DNA of 64,000 bases. Origin: Taxillus chinensis. Its lineage: Eukaryota > Streptophyta > Magnoliopsida > Santalales > Loranthaceae. Numbering within the stretch: the first letter of the stretch is position 1; every line of letters starts with the position of its first letter. Below, piece after piece: positions 32,762-44,070 of this stretch. The notes beneath the pieces are model-generated. The model did no database searches and was not told the origin of the DNA. It saw only the letters and a list, made by a program, of their open reading frames with translations. The stretch spans positions 59,703,579-59,767,578 of the forward strand of contig CM042088.1 of assembly GCA_023512835.1 (NCBI GenBank), written 5' to 3'. Both the position numbers and the translations under genes were made by a program.

Positions 32762-34092
32762 GCTTGTTTTGGGCTCCCCTTGAGGTGGATAAGCTTCCTT
32801 TGAAAAGTTGTTTACGATCCAGACTATGAGTGTGAGAAATGTGTGGACTTTAGGGACCATGAGGGGTTAGGTGATGTTATATGTAATGATTTGATTGTTC
32901 TGAAACTATCTGTTGTTTTACATTCTGAGTTGAGTTTTCTGTATGTTGAATGAGTTGCATGTTTGTACTATGTTTGTTGAGTTATGTTTACTGAGTTGAG
33001 ATTATTGAGTTATATATATTAAAATGTGTATGTTGAGGACCCCAAAAACGCGGGGAGTTGAGATAAGAACCCCAGAAACGCGGGGATTGAGCTGAGTATG
33101 GGACAGTCATTATACTGCACCCCTTGAGATGAGATTCACATTTGCCTGGTGTAGCATGTCACGTCGCCGTGGTGGCGGGGTGTCCTCTGCCCTCCTGTGC
33201 AGGCAGAGGTATGAGGCGTGTTTACTGGGTGATGATTATTGTTTTAGCTTAGGTCACTACACGAGTACATGCATCCACTTGACATGCATAGTTTTAGAGT
33301 GGGACGGGATTGGGGAGACTTGATCCCTACTGAGCTGTGGTGTGCTCACCCCTCCTATGAATTGTTCTTTGCAGGACCTAGCAGGTGATAGGCGGAAGAG
33401 CTGAGTTGGTAGGCCGCTGAGGCTGTATGGCCTTATATATATATACATTTGGTTATTTCGTTGTATTTGAGATGCTGTTTGCTTGAACTGTGTACCCTGG
33501 TTTTATTATTGGGAGCTTGTTCTCTAGTGGGTTGTAGAAGGGCTAGAAGCCTCTAAGCAATGTAATTGATGTATTGTGTTGTGAGTATTGTATGTATGTA
33601 TGTTGTGGTGGTGTGCTTGGCATGGAAACAGGTACGTGCCCCTTGGCATGTTGACTTGTGTTACAGGGATAGGACAGCACCCGCGGTAGGTGTCCTCACT
33701 TTGGTGTTTACACCGAACCCTTGACCCTTCGAGTGCGGGCATGGGCAGTCATTACCCATTTCCTGGGAGAAGGAAACTTGGGGCGTGACATTCTTAACCA
33801 CAAATCTTATGCTAAACCATTAGATCTAACCCAAAATTGGTTTTCCCCAAATTCTAGGGTTCATGCTCAATTTTATAAATCATGATAAATTCGTGCAGAT
33901 CCAAAACAAGAGATATATAAGAAGTTCAAGGACACCTACTTGAAGTGAATCTTTGAGCTCCACGAACCCAAATCGCCCCAAATCGCCAAAGCCTCCAAGC
34001 TCTCTCAAGCTCTCTCTCTCAACGCACAAACGTGAAACGTAAAGTGAAAGCTTCTTCCTTTTATTTTTGTTTTTCTGCTATTTATATTTCTG

Positions 34093-34345
34093 CCAGTCAA
34101 TTGACCTAGTCAACCATTGACCCAGTCAATAATTGACATCCCAACACAAAAATTGACTTCTAAGGCCCCGAACTCCAAATTGAGTCAAACTACAGTCAAA
34201 ACGCTCGAAATGACGAGCACAACACTAAACAGATATTATTACACCCAAATGACTGCCCAAACACAAAGTCAACCAATAAACCCCGAAAAGTCAACAATCG
34301 GGTCAAACGGGCCCCCGACTCAAAATCGGGCCCAAGTACAGTCAA
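34093..34345. promoter_or_regulatory. W-box-like TTGAC cluster in U3 of S4
   Basis: Dense GTCAA/TTGAC motifs, for example GTCAATTGACCTAGTCAACC at 34,096-34,115. Such motifs bind WRKY factors in plant promoters (family knowledge). Role here is inferred from U3 position only. Confidence 0.5.
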
Positions 34346-34750
34346 AATGCTCACATCGATGACTACACTACCGTCCAGATAGTTACATTCCCATAGAATG
34401 ACTATCTCTCAAAACTACCCAAATACGAGTCTTTACAGACTCGGTGGTTGGTGGGGCTTGTCTACGTGCGTGTGGGTCCGGTGCTTCACTAGGTAAGGAA
34501 CTGAGGGAAACAATATATGAGCAAAAGAGAAAAGAAAAGGAAGACAAGACAGGAGACAATCGTTCGAGACGAAAGCGGAATCATATTATTTTATTTATAA
34601 ATAATATTTAGCAATAGAAAGAGACTCGTCAGATCTAGCGAATGAGACGATACCGGCTAAAATTCACTATAGAGTTATTTATTTCACTGTAAAAGGTTTT
34701 TTAATTTTTTTTGTTAAATTTTAGCTAAGTTGAGTACAATACTATTCTCT

Positions 34751-35359
34751 TTTATAGTGATAGATTGAAATTAAATTTAAAAAACTAGAGGTAATTGCTA
34801 GATAAACTAACCTCCCTTATGAATATTAATTCACCGTGCCAGTCATGATGATAAGTATGCAGAGGTTACAAAAAACTGGCAATGTAAGAATACAATAATG
34901 GACGCGTAACCATAATTTGGTACCATATAAAAAGCCAAACAAGACTAGAAATAACAATTATATAATATAAAACGATTTTGATAATTTGGCCGCATCTACA
35001 ATAAAAATTATACAAACTAAAACAACTTTGATAACACATCTACAAGCATTTTTTTTACCACACAAATTGAAAAGTGGACAAAAAAAACTGTCGCCGACAC
35101 AGAAGAATGGAACCAGAACACACATAAGACCCATAATTATCAAATACTTGTTTCTATTCGTTTTTTTAATAAACAACGGTGATGTACTTTATATATATAT
35201 ATATATAAACGCATACCCTCGTGCATAACAAATCTCCAAAATCGCAACTGCCTTCAGCAACTTTCGTGCATTTTCGATCAACTCATAAACAAATCGGCCA
35301 CATTCACTGGTAACACATTTTCTTAATTAATGCTGTTTTTTTCTTCTAAGCTGATTTTT
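34751..35359. other. Intergenic region, nothing recognised
   Basis: AT-rich, with a TA run at about 35,193-35,210. No coding or repeat evidence found. Confidence 0.5.
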
Positions 35360-35725
35360 TTTATATGAAAATCAAGTTTAACTTATCACCGCGAAAATTT
35401 AAGTAATTTTGATATTAAATTAATATTTATTTTAAAAATTAATATTAAATATTTATATAATATATATTACGGTTGTGAAATTTTATGGTGAATATGCAAA
35501 TTAAATTTTAAATTTTAAATTAAAATAAATTAATTTTAACTTATTTTAATTTAATTATTTTATAATTTAATTTACGTACAAATTAATCATAAAATTACTA
35601 TAAAATTTTACATAATACATATTATATAAATATTTAATTTAATAATTAATTTTTAAATAATTATAAATTTAATATCAAAATTATCCAATAAAATGATAAG
35701 TTAAGACTATTTTGTATTTTCCCAC
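35360..35725. mobile_element. Foldback MITE with long terminal inverted repeats
   Basis: About 350 bp in which the left half (TTTAACTTATCACCG..., TAATTTTGATATTAAATTAA, TAAATATTTATATAATAT) is mirrored by the right half as its reverse complement, with inverted repeats of roughly 120-150 bp each. No coding. Lies 0.5-0.9 kb upstream of the VQ gene. Target duplication not resolved. Confidence 0.65.
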
Positions 35726-35727
35726 TA

Positions 35728-35761
<34 letters not shown>

Positions 35762-35763
35762 CG
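35726..35763. repeat. (TAA)n microsatellite
   Basis: About 11 ATA units at the right edge of the foldback MITE. Confidence 0.9.
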
Positions 35764-36150
35764 AAAACTCAACCTTATTTTCACCGAAGTCCGCGGAGGC
35801 CAACACGTGGTAACGGTTTCGCAAGACCCACTCACTCGGTTTGAAGCTCGCCAAATCCGGCCCCTAATCTCACTGTCATTCCCCTCCTAAGTCCTATCTC
35901 ATCCACTCATTTTATACGCAATAAAATAAATAATAATAAAAGAATCACATTATTTTACAAAAATATATTTACTTTACGTTTAATATATATATATATCACA
36001 TACTAGGCTAGCTGATCTAGAAATCTGTGCGGAGTTCCACAGTAAAAAATTGTCCTCATAAAAACGTGGCGGAACCCCACTGGACCTAACGTGTAGCTCA
36101 ATTAATACGACAGTACGAGGTGTGGTAGCTTTGCCCAATGCCCATGATAC

Positions 36151-36159
36151 TATAAAATA
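36151..36159 (+). promoter_or_regulatory. Candidate TATA box of the VQ gene
   Basis: TATAAAATA, 62 bp upstream of the first ATG. That leaves room for a short 5' leader. Confidence 0.5.
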
Positions 36160-36220
36160 AATAAATAAAGGAAAAACACCCACCTTCGAACCCCAACACG
36201 TCCCGTATAATTATAAATAT

Positions 36221-36976
36221 ATGGCTGCCATTGCCAATATTCCCAGTGCCACACGCCCAACACGCACCCGGACGACGTACGTATCCTCCATTATGGGCCC
36301 GAATTCAACCGCAAACGCAAGCGCAGCCAACGTCACCATCGGCGCCGGCTCTTCATGCCCGCCGTCCCTGAAGATCCACAAGGACTCCCACATCATCAAG
36401 AAGCCGTCGGCGTCGACTTCACCTCCCCCGCCGTCTTCATCCTCTTCCTCCGCCTCCTCCCAAGGCGGCGGCCGGCCTCAGGTGCAGCCGCAGCACCGCC
36501 ACCCGGTCATCATCTACACGCACTCACCCAAGATAATCCACACCCACCCCCGCGATTTCATGGCCCTGGTGCAGAAGCTCACTGGCCTCTCCCGCTCCTC
36601 GTCCTCCGCCGTGGATGATGAGCGCCCCAAGCAGAATCCCTCGCCGCCTCCAGCGGCCGGGGAGGAGGACAGCAGAGCCGGGAAAGCGGCTTCGTCGGCC
36701 ACGGACGGGGACGAATCTTCGTCGGTGGTGACGGAGGAGAACGGCATCGTCGGAGGCGGAGGGGAGTTGCAGGTGAACTCATGCGTTGTGCCACCGCTTT
36801 TTGACCCTGCGCCCACCGGTAATTACATCTCTGCCATTCCCTACTTCGCCCCCAACTCGACCGATTTTCTGTGCTCGACTCAGCCTCCGTATTACGGGTG
36901 CACTGACTCGTTCCTTCGGAGCTCCGTGTCGTCCTCTTCGGTGCTTGAAGGAGTCAATGAGTTCCGCGACTTCTAA
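36221..36976 (+). CDS. VQ motif-containing protein
   Basis: Intronless 251-residue protein. VQ proteins are small plant transcriptional cofactors, mostly nuclear, that bind WRKY factors or MAP kinases through the VQ motif (family knowledge). The motif FMALVQKLTG is at residues 113-122 and keeps FxxxVQxLTG exactly. Before it lie PSLKIHKDSHIIKKP (48-62), a Pro/Ser-rich run (65-80) and PVIIYTHSPKIIHTHPRDF (95-113), the arrangement of VQ8/VQ20-like members. The rest is low-complexity and acidic, ending VLEGVNEFRDF. Start chosen at the first ATG after the TATA; an in-frame ATG at 36,293 (MGPNST) would remove 24 residues. The CDS is GC-rich compared with its surroundings. Intact; expressed status unknown. 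Confidence 0.93.
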   Translation: MAAIANIPSATRPTRTRTTYVSSIMGPNSTANASAANVTIGAGSSCPPSLKIHKDSHIIKKPSASTSPPPPSSSSSSASSQGGGRPQVQPQHRHPVIIYTHSPKIIHTHPRDFMALVQKLTGLSRSSSSAVDDERPKQNPSPPPAAGEEDSRAGKAASSATDGDESSSVVTEENGIVGGGGELQVNSCVVPPLFDPAPTGNYISAIPYFAPNSTDFLCSTQPPYYGCTDSFLRSSVSSSSVLEGVNEFRDF

Positions 36977-37821
36977 GCTCCTTTTTTTAAATTTTCTTTT
37001 CGTTTCTTTTCAAAAACAAAAACAAGTTTTTAAAAAAAGTATGAGTGCTTTTTTTCAAAAATAATTTTGATTCGGTTTAGCAATAAAAAAAATGTTTTCC
37101 CATCATTTGCTCCTAGATGGGTAAACAAAAAAAACCTATATATATATATATATATTCATAGGAAATACATGAAAATTTTTGAATCCTTAGTGAAATTTGG
37201 TTTTGGTGAGCAAGGAAAAAAATTTGTTCTAGCCCCATGAAATAATTATGTGTTTATTCATTTAAATTTTATGTGTAGCAGTTCCGCTGCTCCAGAGCTA
37301 CTGGTTTTTGAGTTTTATAGTGGATGAAATGTGCCGTTCCCTAAATATAAATAAACTGCTTATTATTTTAAATCCCTGGTTGCCTACTTGTGTTGAATTT
37401 CTTACGTGCCCGAACAATGAACAAATAATAATGTGGAAGGCAGCAATTATAAATTATAATTTTCTAGTCCAAGTGAAAATTATTTTATTTTCAGGGTGGT
37501 GTTTAACCAATTATATGATGAACGATTATGCATAAAATACAATCATTTCATATAAGTATTATCGCCAGAGCCTATCTCACATGTGGGGTTCAACCAATAT
37601 GATAAATGATCATATATACAATACAATCACTCACTTATAAATAATTACTCCAATACGCATGATTAACTATCCTACTTAATTTTCCAGCAGTTAGTCTGTT
37701 CCTCAGTAGAGGAATTTACAGTCCCCGTTGATAGGGGGCATATTGACTAGAACACTGGCTGTGTACAAGGCATGAAACCATCACATTAATATGCACAATA
37801 TGTACAAGGAAAACGCAAGCG
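36977..37821. other. Intergenic region between convergent VQ and DUF639 genes
   Basis: AT-rich; must hold the 3' ends of both genes. Contains a TA run at about 37,137-37,154. No other coding seen. Confidence 0.6.
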
Positions 37822-40800
37822 TTATTTTTTCTTTTCTTCTTCTTTAACGCTATCTTTTTCAAGAACAACAGGGGCTGCGGGAACACTGAACCACCACTCT
37901 CTCAATCTCCTTATCCACCGTTCGGTGCTCGCTCTCCTTGGAGGTGAATGCCTGGTAAAGGTGTCCAAGAAACACACTAGAGCTAGGAATTTACTTGGCA
38001 AAACAGCCAGAGTTACAGCCAGGAGCAAAAGTACCACTGCAAACTTCTGGCTTGCCTGGTCATCATACAGCCACCAGAAATTTAGCATTAGCCTTCCACT
38101 GACCATCACGCGCATCAGCAAGAATAATAATAAAATGTGCAGAATAAGGCATCATGCATGACAGTTCCATTATTAAAGGTGAAAGAGCAATAGCTGCACC
38201 TGTGGGAAAATTGACAATAACAAGGCCCGCGTCTTTAGGAGGATTACATTTCCATCCTGAAGGAGCACCTCAGCTCGAGAGAGGGCATTCTGGACAGCTA
38301 AAATCTGGTCCATTTTAGTCATGGGAGGGGGCACTATTACCTTGAGCTCGTCAATACACATGCCTTGGTTGCACAGTCGTGTGATTGCGATGAAGACCGC
38401 AATAAAAAAGAGTGCAGCAGCAATAGCATAGGCCAGCCACCCCCTGCAAACGCACAATAAGACATTGGAATGAAGAATCCATCAATAATATATCTTGAAA
38501 GATCACTTACAAAATTACAATGGATATTTCAAATGCAACATTATGGCACTGTGCCATACAATGTCAAATGCGCACTAAAAAGTGTGCTATCGGGTAATTT
38601 GAACACTGTAAACTGGACCACCCCAATATTTGATGATTACTTGATCTCATTTAATATTCCCACAATTAAAGCAGCATGTACATTTCCATTAAGTTGCATG
38701 AAACATCCCCTTCATCTGACCCCCAAAGGAGAAGAAAATGAGTTAGCTTAAATAAGCATCATACCGGCAAATGATGTAACTGTTGACTGTACAGAACATC
38801 AAAGACTTGATGGGATCATCCCAATATGCCATAGAAAGCAGCCATTTCCAAAGTTCCATGACAGGAAAAAGTAACTCCTACAACAACAAAATATTTAGAC
38901 ACGCCTATGGAAACAAATATTTGAAATTTTTTCCTTGGGAGAAAGATAAATTCGTGACTGACCTGCATAACGACACAGAAATGGCAAAACAAGATAGTGA
39001 AACCATTGTGCCAAAAACCAACTAAGTGCTATAATTAGTAGTGACAGTGATACCTTCATCACGGCCAAATTTGTATCAATGCCATCCACTTTAACTCCAT
39101 CTATCGTCGCTTGGGCTGATACAACTTTCTCATAATTGCTCCTAGATTCCTTAACTGCTCCCTCCAATGCAGTCATACCTCCCACAGCTATCTCACCAAC
39201 AATTATCCCAGCCACATCAGGAAGATTTAAACTTGTTCGAAAAGAAATTCCTAGGTTTGAAACCATATTCAATGTTGACATGGAATACATTCCACTTCTG
39301 ACCTTAAAATTAGCAGTCTGGTCAAACTCCTTTGAAGTTGACATGCGTGCCAAGGTCTCAAGTATTATGTCCCCACCTGGAAGTGTATCACAAAGATTGA
39401 ACATGAGAAGAGCCTTAGTCTCCATAGGGTTTAAAGCATTAATATCCTGAATTGCTTGTACTCGCAGTATTCCAAGAACAGCCTTTGATAATACATCCTC
39501 CCTTCCAATACCAGTGATATTGTATTTATGTATAAATCTATGAACATATAAAATCTCTCTGATAATGGCTAGCCAATAGTCACGGCGAGTATGCCCCTTA
39601 AGTTCAGGAAACTCAATTACAAACGGTTCTGATCTACAATCAAAAAGAGATGAAAAGCATAATTATAGAGCAGATTTGATACATTAGAGCAGTGGCATTT
39701 TATGAACATTCCTATCAATTTTCAAGAGGTAATAAGTAGGCATGACTTACATGGTAATTGATTTACAAAAAATTGCTCTATCAAACAGCCGTGTACCCCA
39801 TGGTCCAGTCAACTCAGGTTTAACAACTTGCTTATCATCTTTCGATAAATCATATCTTTTTGCCTTGTCATAGGAGACAACGCAAAGAGGTTCAAAATAA
39901 AGCACATGATCGGTCAGTGTTAATCGACCTGCAAATATAGAATATATAGCTAATCCAAAGTTAAAAACTATTAAAAAAAATTTTAAAACGATAAAAATAC
40001 TGCACATGATAATGAATTTACAGTTCTTCCAATATGGTTCTCGTTGCTCCATGGAATGATATTACACATAGTTCACAAGCACTCAAATTTGATTTACAAT
40101 AAAATTAATAGAATAGAACGATTCCAGAAAAAACACCATCTGTGAAGCCTACCAGGCCATGTAGAAATTCCAATGTGCTCAAGAACTGGCTGGGTTGGGA
40201 CAGTTCCTTCCACTTCCAGAATTTTTTCTCTTCTTGATGATCGTGGGGAAGAAAGAAGAGATGACTCAGTCTGGGTCTTCAATTTTCTTATAGCTCTAAA
40301 TAACAACAATTCAAAATTTAGACACTGCTATTGCAAGTTTGCAACCCTTGCTGTAAATTAATGTACATTATTCCAAAACCTACACGAAATTAAAGTAGAA
40401 CAAATGAAATAAAATCAGATAATGTCAGAAAGCTAAAATTGAACAATATACGTAAGTAAACTGAAGGCAATAATTTCTAGTTTTGCTTCCAGAAATGAAA
40501 AGGCCAGGAAAAAGGGTCTTGCAGCTCACTTCATTGTAGAAAATACAGGGAAATACTTTCAGAATAAAAAATATTGTCCTGCATTATAAAGTAGCATTTA
40601 ATAATGTTGCCATGTTCTGTCTACAATTTTTGTTTTTGGTTTAGAGGAACACATCAGAAATACATTCAAAATTATAACTGGAAAATGAAAACATGAATTC
40701 AATGCTATCAACTGTTTTAGAAAAATATATAAGTATATAGAGATTACCATAATGCCATTAAACTTAGAAATTAATTCTAACTCTATACTTTATCAATCTA

Positions 40801-41867
40801 AACTTTTATTCTCTAGACTTTCTCACTATGATTTCTCACAACATTGCCATAATGGCATTGACAAGTAAAGTAAAAATTAGCAACTGAAACAAGTCCAGAA
40901 CAAGAAAGGCAGGAAGATGAAAAAAAGATGTGGTGGCGTGTAGTAACCTTTCCAACCCCGCAAGATACTTTTCATAGGAAGAAAACTGGAGCCGGCCTCC
41001 ACTTGATGCTGTAAGAACTCCAAAAAGATTATCAATGATAATCACATTGGCAATGATGGGAACAGCTGGTGCTATTCGAGAAAAGGCCTCTATCCCAACG
41101 GTAGCATATTCATCCACCTACAAGCAATATTTAGATAATTAAGGAACTGCATCCATGAGAAGGAGAATCTTCTTGAAAGTCAAATAAGCAGTTTCATGAT
41201 ACATCCAAGCATATGTGTACATACTACAAAAATACAACGAAGTAGCAAAAGAGAGGAATATGACAAAAGAAAATCTGTTAAGCTGCAACAAGAACAGTGT
41301 AGGCTATTAATAAATTAGCATGCACAACCAAATAAATATACATTTACCAAGGATTTGCTAGCAGCATCCGGAGATTCCCAAGCTAGCATCATATCATAGG
41401 TTAGACGGCGGAACTTCTTGTCAGCCAAATGGCCTACTTTTTGTACAGATACTTCAAGGGCCCTAAAACAACAATATTCCAAAAGGTGTCGTGGATATTG
41501 GGATGGATGCTTTATAGAATCAGAGGCTTCTGAATCAAAATTTTCTTGAAGATCAGACGTAGATATCCCAAGAATTCTGCTTTTTTTTTGTGGATATAAT
41601 TTACGAAACATGATTAGCCCATCAAACAGTTCACAAAAATAGGAAACAATCACAAAGTATATTCAAGGACAGTTCCTTTCACCTGGAGCATCTACGAACA
41701 ATAACATTTGCAACTGCAGAGAGCTGTGGTATCCAGTTCCTAGGAGCAGATGGCGACCTTTCCATCTCGTCCAATTCTTCATCGAATGAGCTCTGGCTGC
41801 CGAGCAACCATTTGAATGATCCTTCTCTCACAAGACCTTCGATGATGTTCATTGTTTTGGTCACCAT
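37822..41867 (-). CDS. DUF639 family protein, nine coding exons
   Basis: Plant-specific protein of unknown function. On the minus strand I joined nine exons: 41867-41683, 41576-41348, 41117-40948, 40295-40153, 39928-39751, 39633-39054, 38877-38765, 38443-38200, 38055-37822. All introns are GT-AG, phases agree, and the sum is 2,076 nt, 691 residues plus TAA. The N-terminus FKWLLGSQSSFDEELDEM and RNWIPQLSAVANVIVRRCS, the middle YFEPLCVVSYDKAKRYDLS, GPWGTRLFDRAI and HTRRDYWLAIIREILYVHRF, and the C-terminus ERWIRRLREWWFSVPAAPVVL match the DUF639 family over full length. Two hydrophobic stretches near the C-terminus (exon 8 LAYAIAAALFFIAVFIAI; exon 9 FAVVLLLLAVTLAVLPSKF) look like membrane segments. 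Intact. Exon joins are inferred from sequence, not from transcripts. Confidence 0.92.
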
Positions 41868-42700
41868 ATATATTCACTCCAGGCCAAAGAAAACTTGAAA
41901 GGCACGACCAACCCAATTGCCAACTAGGACCCGCCTGTTCATTTCAAAAAACATAAATTTTTATTAGAAAAAACAAAAGAACAACTTTGCCCTGCCTTCC
42001 ATTGAATCTATTACATAACTACAAATATATATATATATATATATATTGAGAACCAAGATATGAAATTCCGTCAGTCAAATTATCAATGTCTGCAGAAATT
42101 CGCGAAATCTAATACGGTACAAACAAAATCTTCACAGAAAGTTAAAAGCATCGAATTGGTCAGCCCAGACGATTTCAGGCTTGCAATTTCTTACAGAACC
42201 CGACCCACTACCCAAAAAAGTAATTAAAAAAAAAACAAACAAATAAGAGCCACCTCTATCGACATAATTTCAATCCTTTAAAGATTCACCTAAACAACCA
42301 ACAGCCCATCAACAATATTAATCCCCGAAGTACTAGAGTGATACAAAAAACAATATATAAATCCGATGATAAATACATCGGGCTGAACTAATTTCAAGAC
42401 ACAGCTGATGAAAACTACTGATTATGCACATGAACATGAACATTAAGAGCACGCCCGCCCGCCCGCCCAATATTTGAGTTACCTGTAATAGGACAAGCGA
42501 ACATCGGATCTCTGGATATCTGTAACATTTCGCGGCCTCCGGCACTGATGGATAAGGCTTCGTCGATTCGGAGGCGCGAGGTGGATATGTCACGTGAGCT
42601 TTCGAGGAAGACAAAGGATCTGGTACTTGGTGAAGGGATCAGAGCAAGACAGGAACACGCGAAAAAGACTCCCTCCGTATCGTTCAGACTTCACACCTGG
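41868..42700 (-). other. Predicted 5' UTR of the DUF639 gene with one intron
   Basis: A donor ATTACAG|GTAACT at 42,483/42,482 and an acceptor ATGAACAG|GCGGG at 41,935/41,934 predict a 548-bp leader intron. The joined leader would hold a short upstream frame from ATG 42,528 (18 codons, MLQISRDPMFACPITGGS) that crosses the junction and stops in the second UTR exon. The start of transcription is not located. A CGCCCGCCCGCCCG run lies at 42,454-42,468 inside the intron. Confidence 0.5.
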
Positions 42701-44070
42701 AGACACATAGGCGAGTTTGTGTCATCAGAGCATCTGCATAGCAAAATGCCTGACCAAAATTTTAACAAGAGTAAATTCAACTCAATATTATTTACTATAT
42801 ATATTTATTAAGCTTTTTTTTTTGCTATATTTATTTATTTTATTTTATTTTATAATTTAAATAAATAAATAAATATTTAAAAAATAATATTTTAATTAAT
42901 AATTAATTAAAATAAAAAACTTAAAACATTTAAAAAAATAGATTGTTCAAATTAAAAAACTTTTTATTATTATTTTAAAGAGTTAATTTTAGAGGGTTTT
43001 TATTAAAAGTTCTCTTACCATCCCTAGTAAAATAGTCCAGAAACTTTTGATTGTATGTACTATGATACTTATTTAAAATATTATATTATTAAAAAATAGT
43101 TATTAATATTTTTGCAAATATATTAAACATATTAAATATGTTTTGAATGTATGGTAAATTTGAAATATTTTCGGCAAAACTATTCTATTTTTTTTATAAA
43201 ATGTAGAGTCTAAGGTAACTATACACTTCGTACAAATTTTTAAAAAAGAAAATTTGCTAAGTAAGCTGAATTTTTAGCGGAAATTAATTGTTTTTGTGAA
43301 GTAATAATAAAAAATAGTTGTAATATAAGAGAAAGTAAAAATAAAGGGTATTATTAGAGTTTTCTTTTCAAAAAAAATATAGCTATAATTTAGAAATATA
43401 AATATAAATAAATTTAGACTACTCGTGAGATATTTTACGTGTAAATATTCAAAATAATAGTAATAACAATAACTATGTGTATAGAACTTTATTTAATATC
43501 CAACAACAATTTTGAGAAAATAACTGAACATTCAAACTCTACCTTAAACAATTCAAATAATTAACTAAAAAAACTAAATTACAAGAATAAAAGTAAACTT
43601 GAATGAATACATAAGTCATCATATATAATGCCTATTTATAAGTATAAACAGAAATTTGGAATTAAAAACTTATTATAATAAAGAAACTAAGACAAAATAC
43701 TAATGTAACATTACTTAATATAAATAATGAATTAAATAAGAAAAGAATAGAAAATAAAAAACTTTTAGTTGAAGTATGTAACTTAATCAACACAACATAG
43801 CGCATGTGGTGGCTGCACGTGGTGAATACTATGTGTAAGGTGTGTTTAAGGATGGCAATTTTGGCCTGACCTACCCCGACCCTCTCATTAACTTCATCAT
43901 GAGAATGTGTTTTAACTTTCATGTTGTCCCTCTTGCATCCATCTTCAATGAGTCTCTATCATAAGAGTCTTCAATAAGTTTTAATTGAGCTCTACTGTCC
44001 CCAAAATTCTCTTTAGTAAGTTTCTTTTTGTCGTAATAGCCACCCTTAAAGATTTTTGTCATCCTTATTG
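42701..44070. other. AT-rich intergenic region
   Basis: Very AT-rich. AGAGCATCTGCAT at 42,727 looks like the start of a MITE but no convincing partner end was found near 43,010. No coding seen to 44,070. Confidence 0.5.

Larger units (their letters stand above)
31786..33790 (+). mobile_element. Solo LTR S5 (Tekay-like), inside S4
   Basis: 2,005 bp, TGTAAGGACCC... to ...GGGCGTGACA, plus orientation, perfect 5-bp duplication TTCTT (31,781-31,785 and 33,791-33,795). No internal region. Donor-like CGAG|GTAGGG at about 32,078 and acceptor-like CTTTGCAG|GACC at about 33,375. It carries three G-box palindromes (32,529-32,557; 32,631-32,659; 32,734-32,761), but downstream of the donor and in the opposite orientation, relative to LTR polarity, to those of S1, S3 and D. 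Confidence 0.93.
30024..34437 (-). mobile_element. Solo LTR S4 (Tekay-like), split by S5
   Basis: TGTCACGCCCCCG... to ...GAGTCTTTACA, with a perfect 5-bp duplication GACTC (30,019-30,023 and 34,438-34,442). Removing S5 leaves about 2.4 kb. It keeps a conserved CTCAGTAGG block (30,420), an acceptor-like site (CCCTTTTCAG|GTG on the sense strand, about 30,386) and a donor-like CAAG|GTAGG (about 33,943), but not the G-box palindromes. Its U3 instead has clustered TTGAC/GTCAA (34,093-34,345). A TTCGACC-rich block lies at 31,283-31,495. Confidence 0.9.
29757..34750. mobile_element. Possible MITE split by solo LTR S4
   Basis: Left end AGAGCATTAGTACTGG (29,757) and the reverse complement of the right end, AGAGAATAGTATTG (near 34,745), resemble each other, followed in both by TAAATTTTAG/CTAAAATTTA-like sequence. 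Joining 29,757-30,023 to 34,438-34,750 gives about 580 bp with a purine-rich core. Terminal similarity is imperfect and no target duplication was resolved. Confidence 0.35.

Noticed and set aside
36355..36816. Alternative frames over the VQ gene
   Set aside because: GC-rich shadow frames; the VQ motif and full-length match are in the 36,221 frame.
38470..39025. Plus-strand frames over the DUF639 gene
   Set aside because: They overlap introns and antisense exon sequence, with no known domain.
42727..43030. MITE starting AGAGCATCTGCAT
   Set aside because: The right end found near 43,010 is not a convincing inverted partner and no target duplication was seen.
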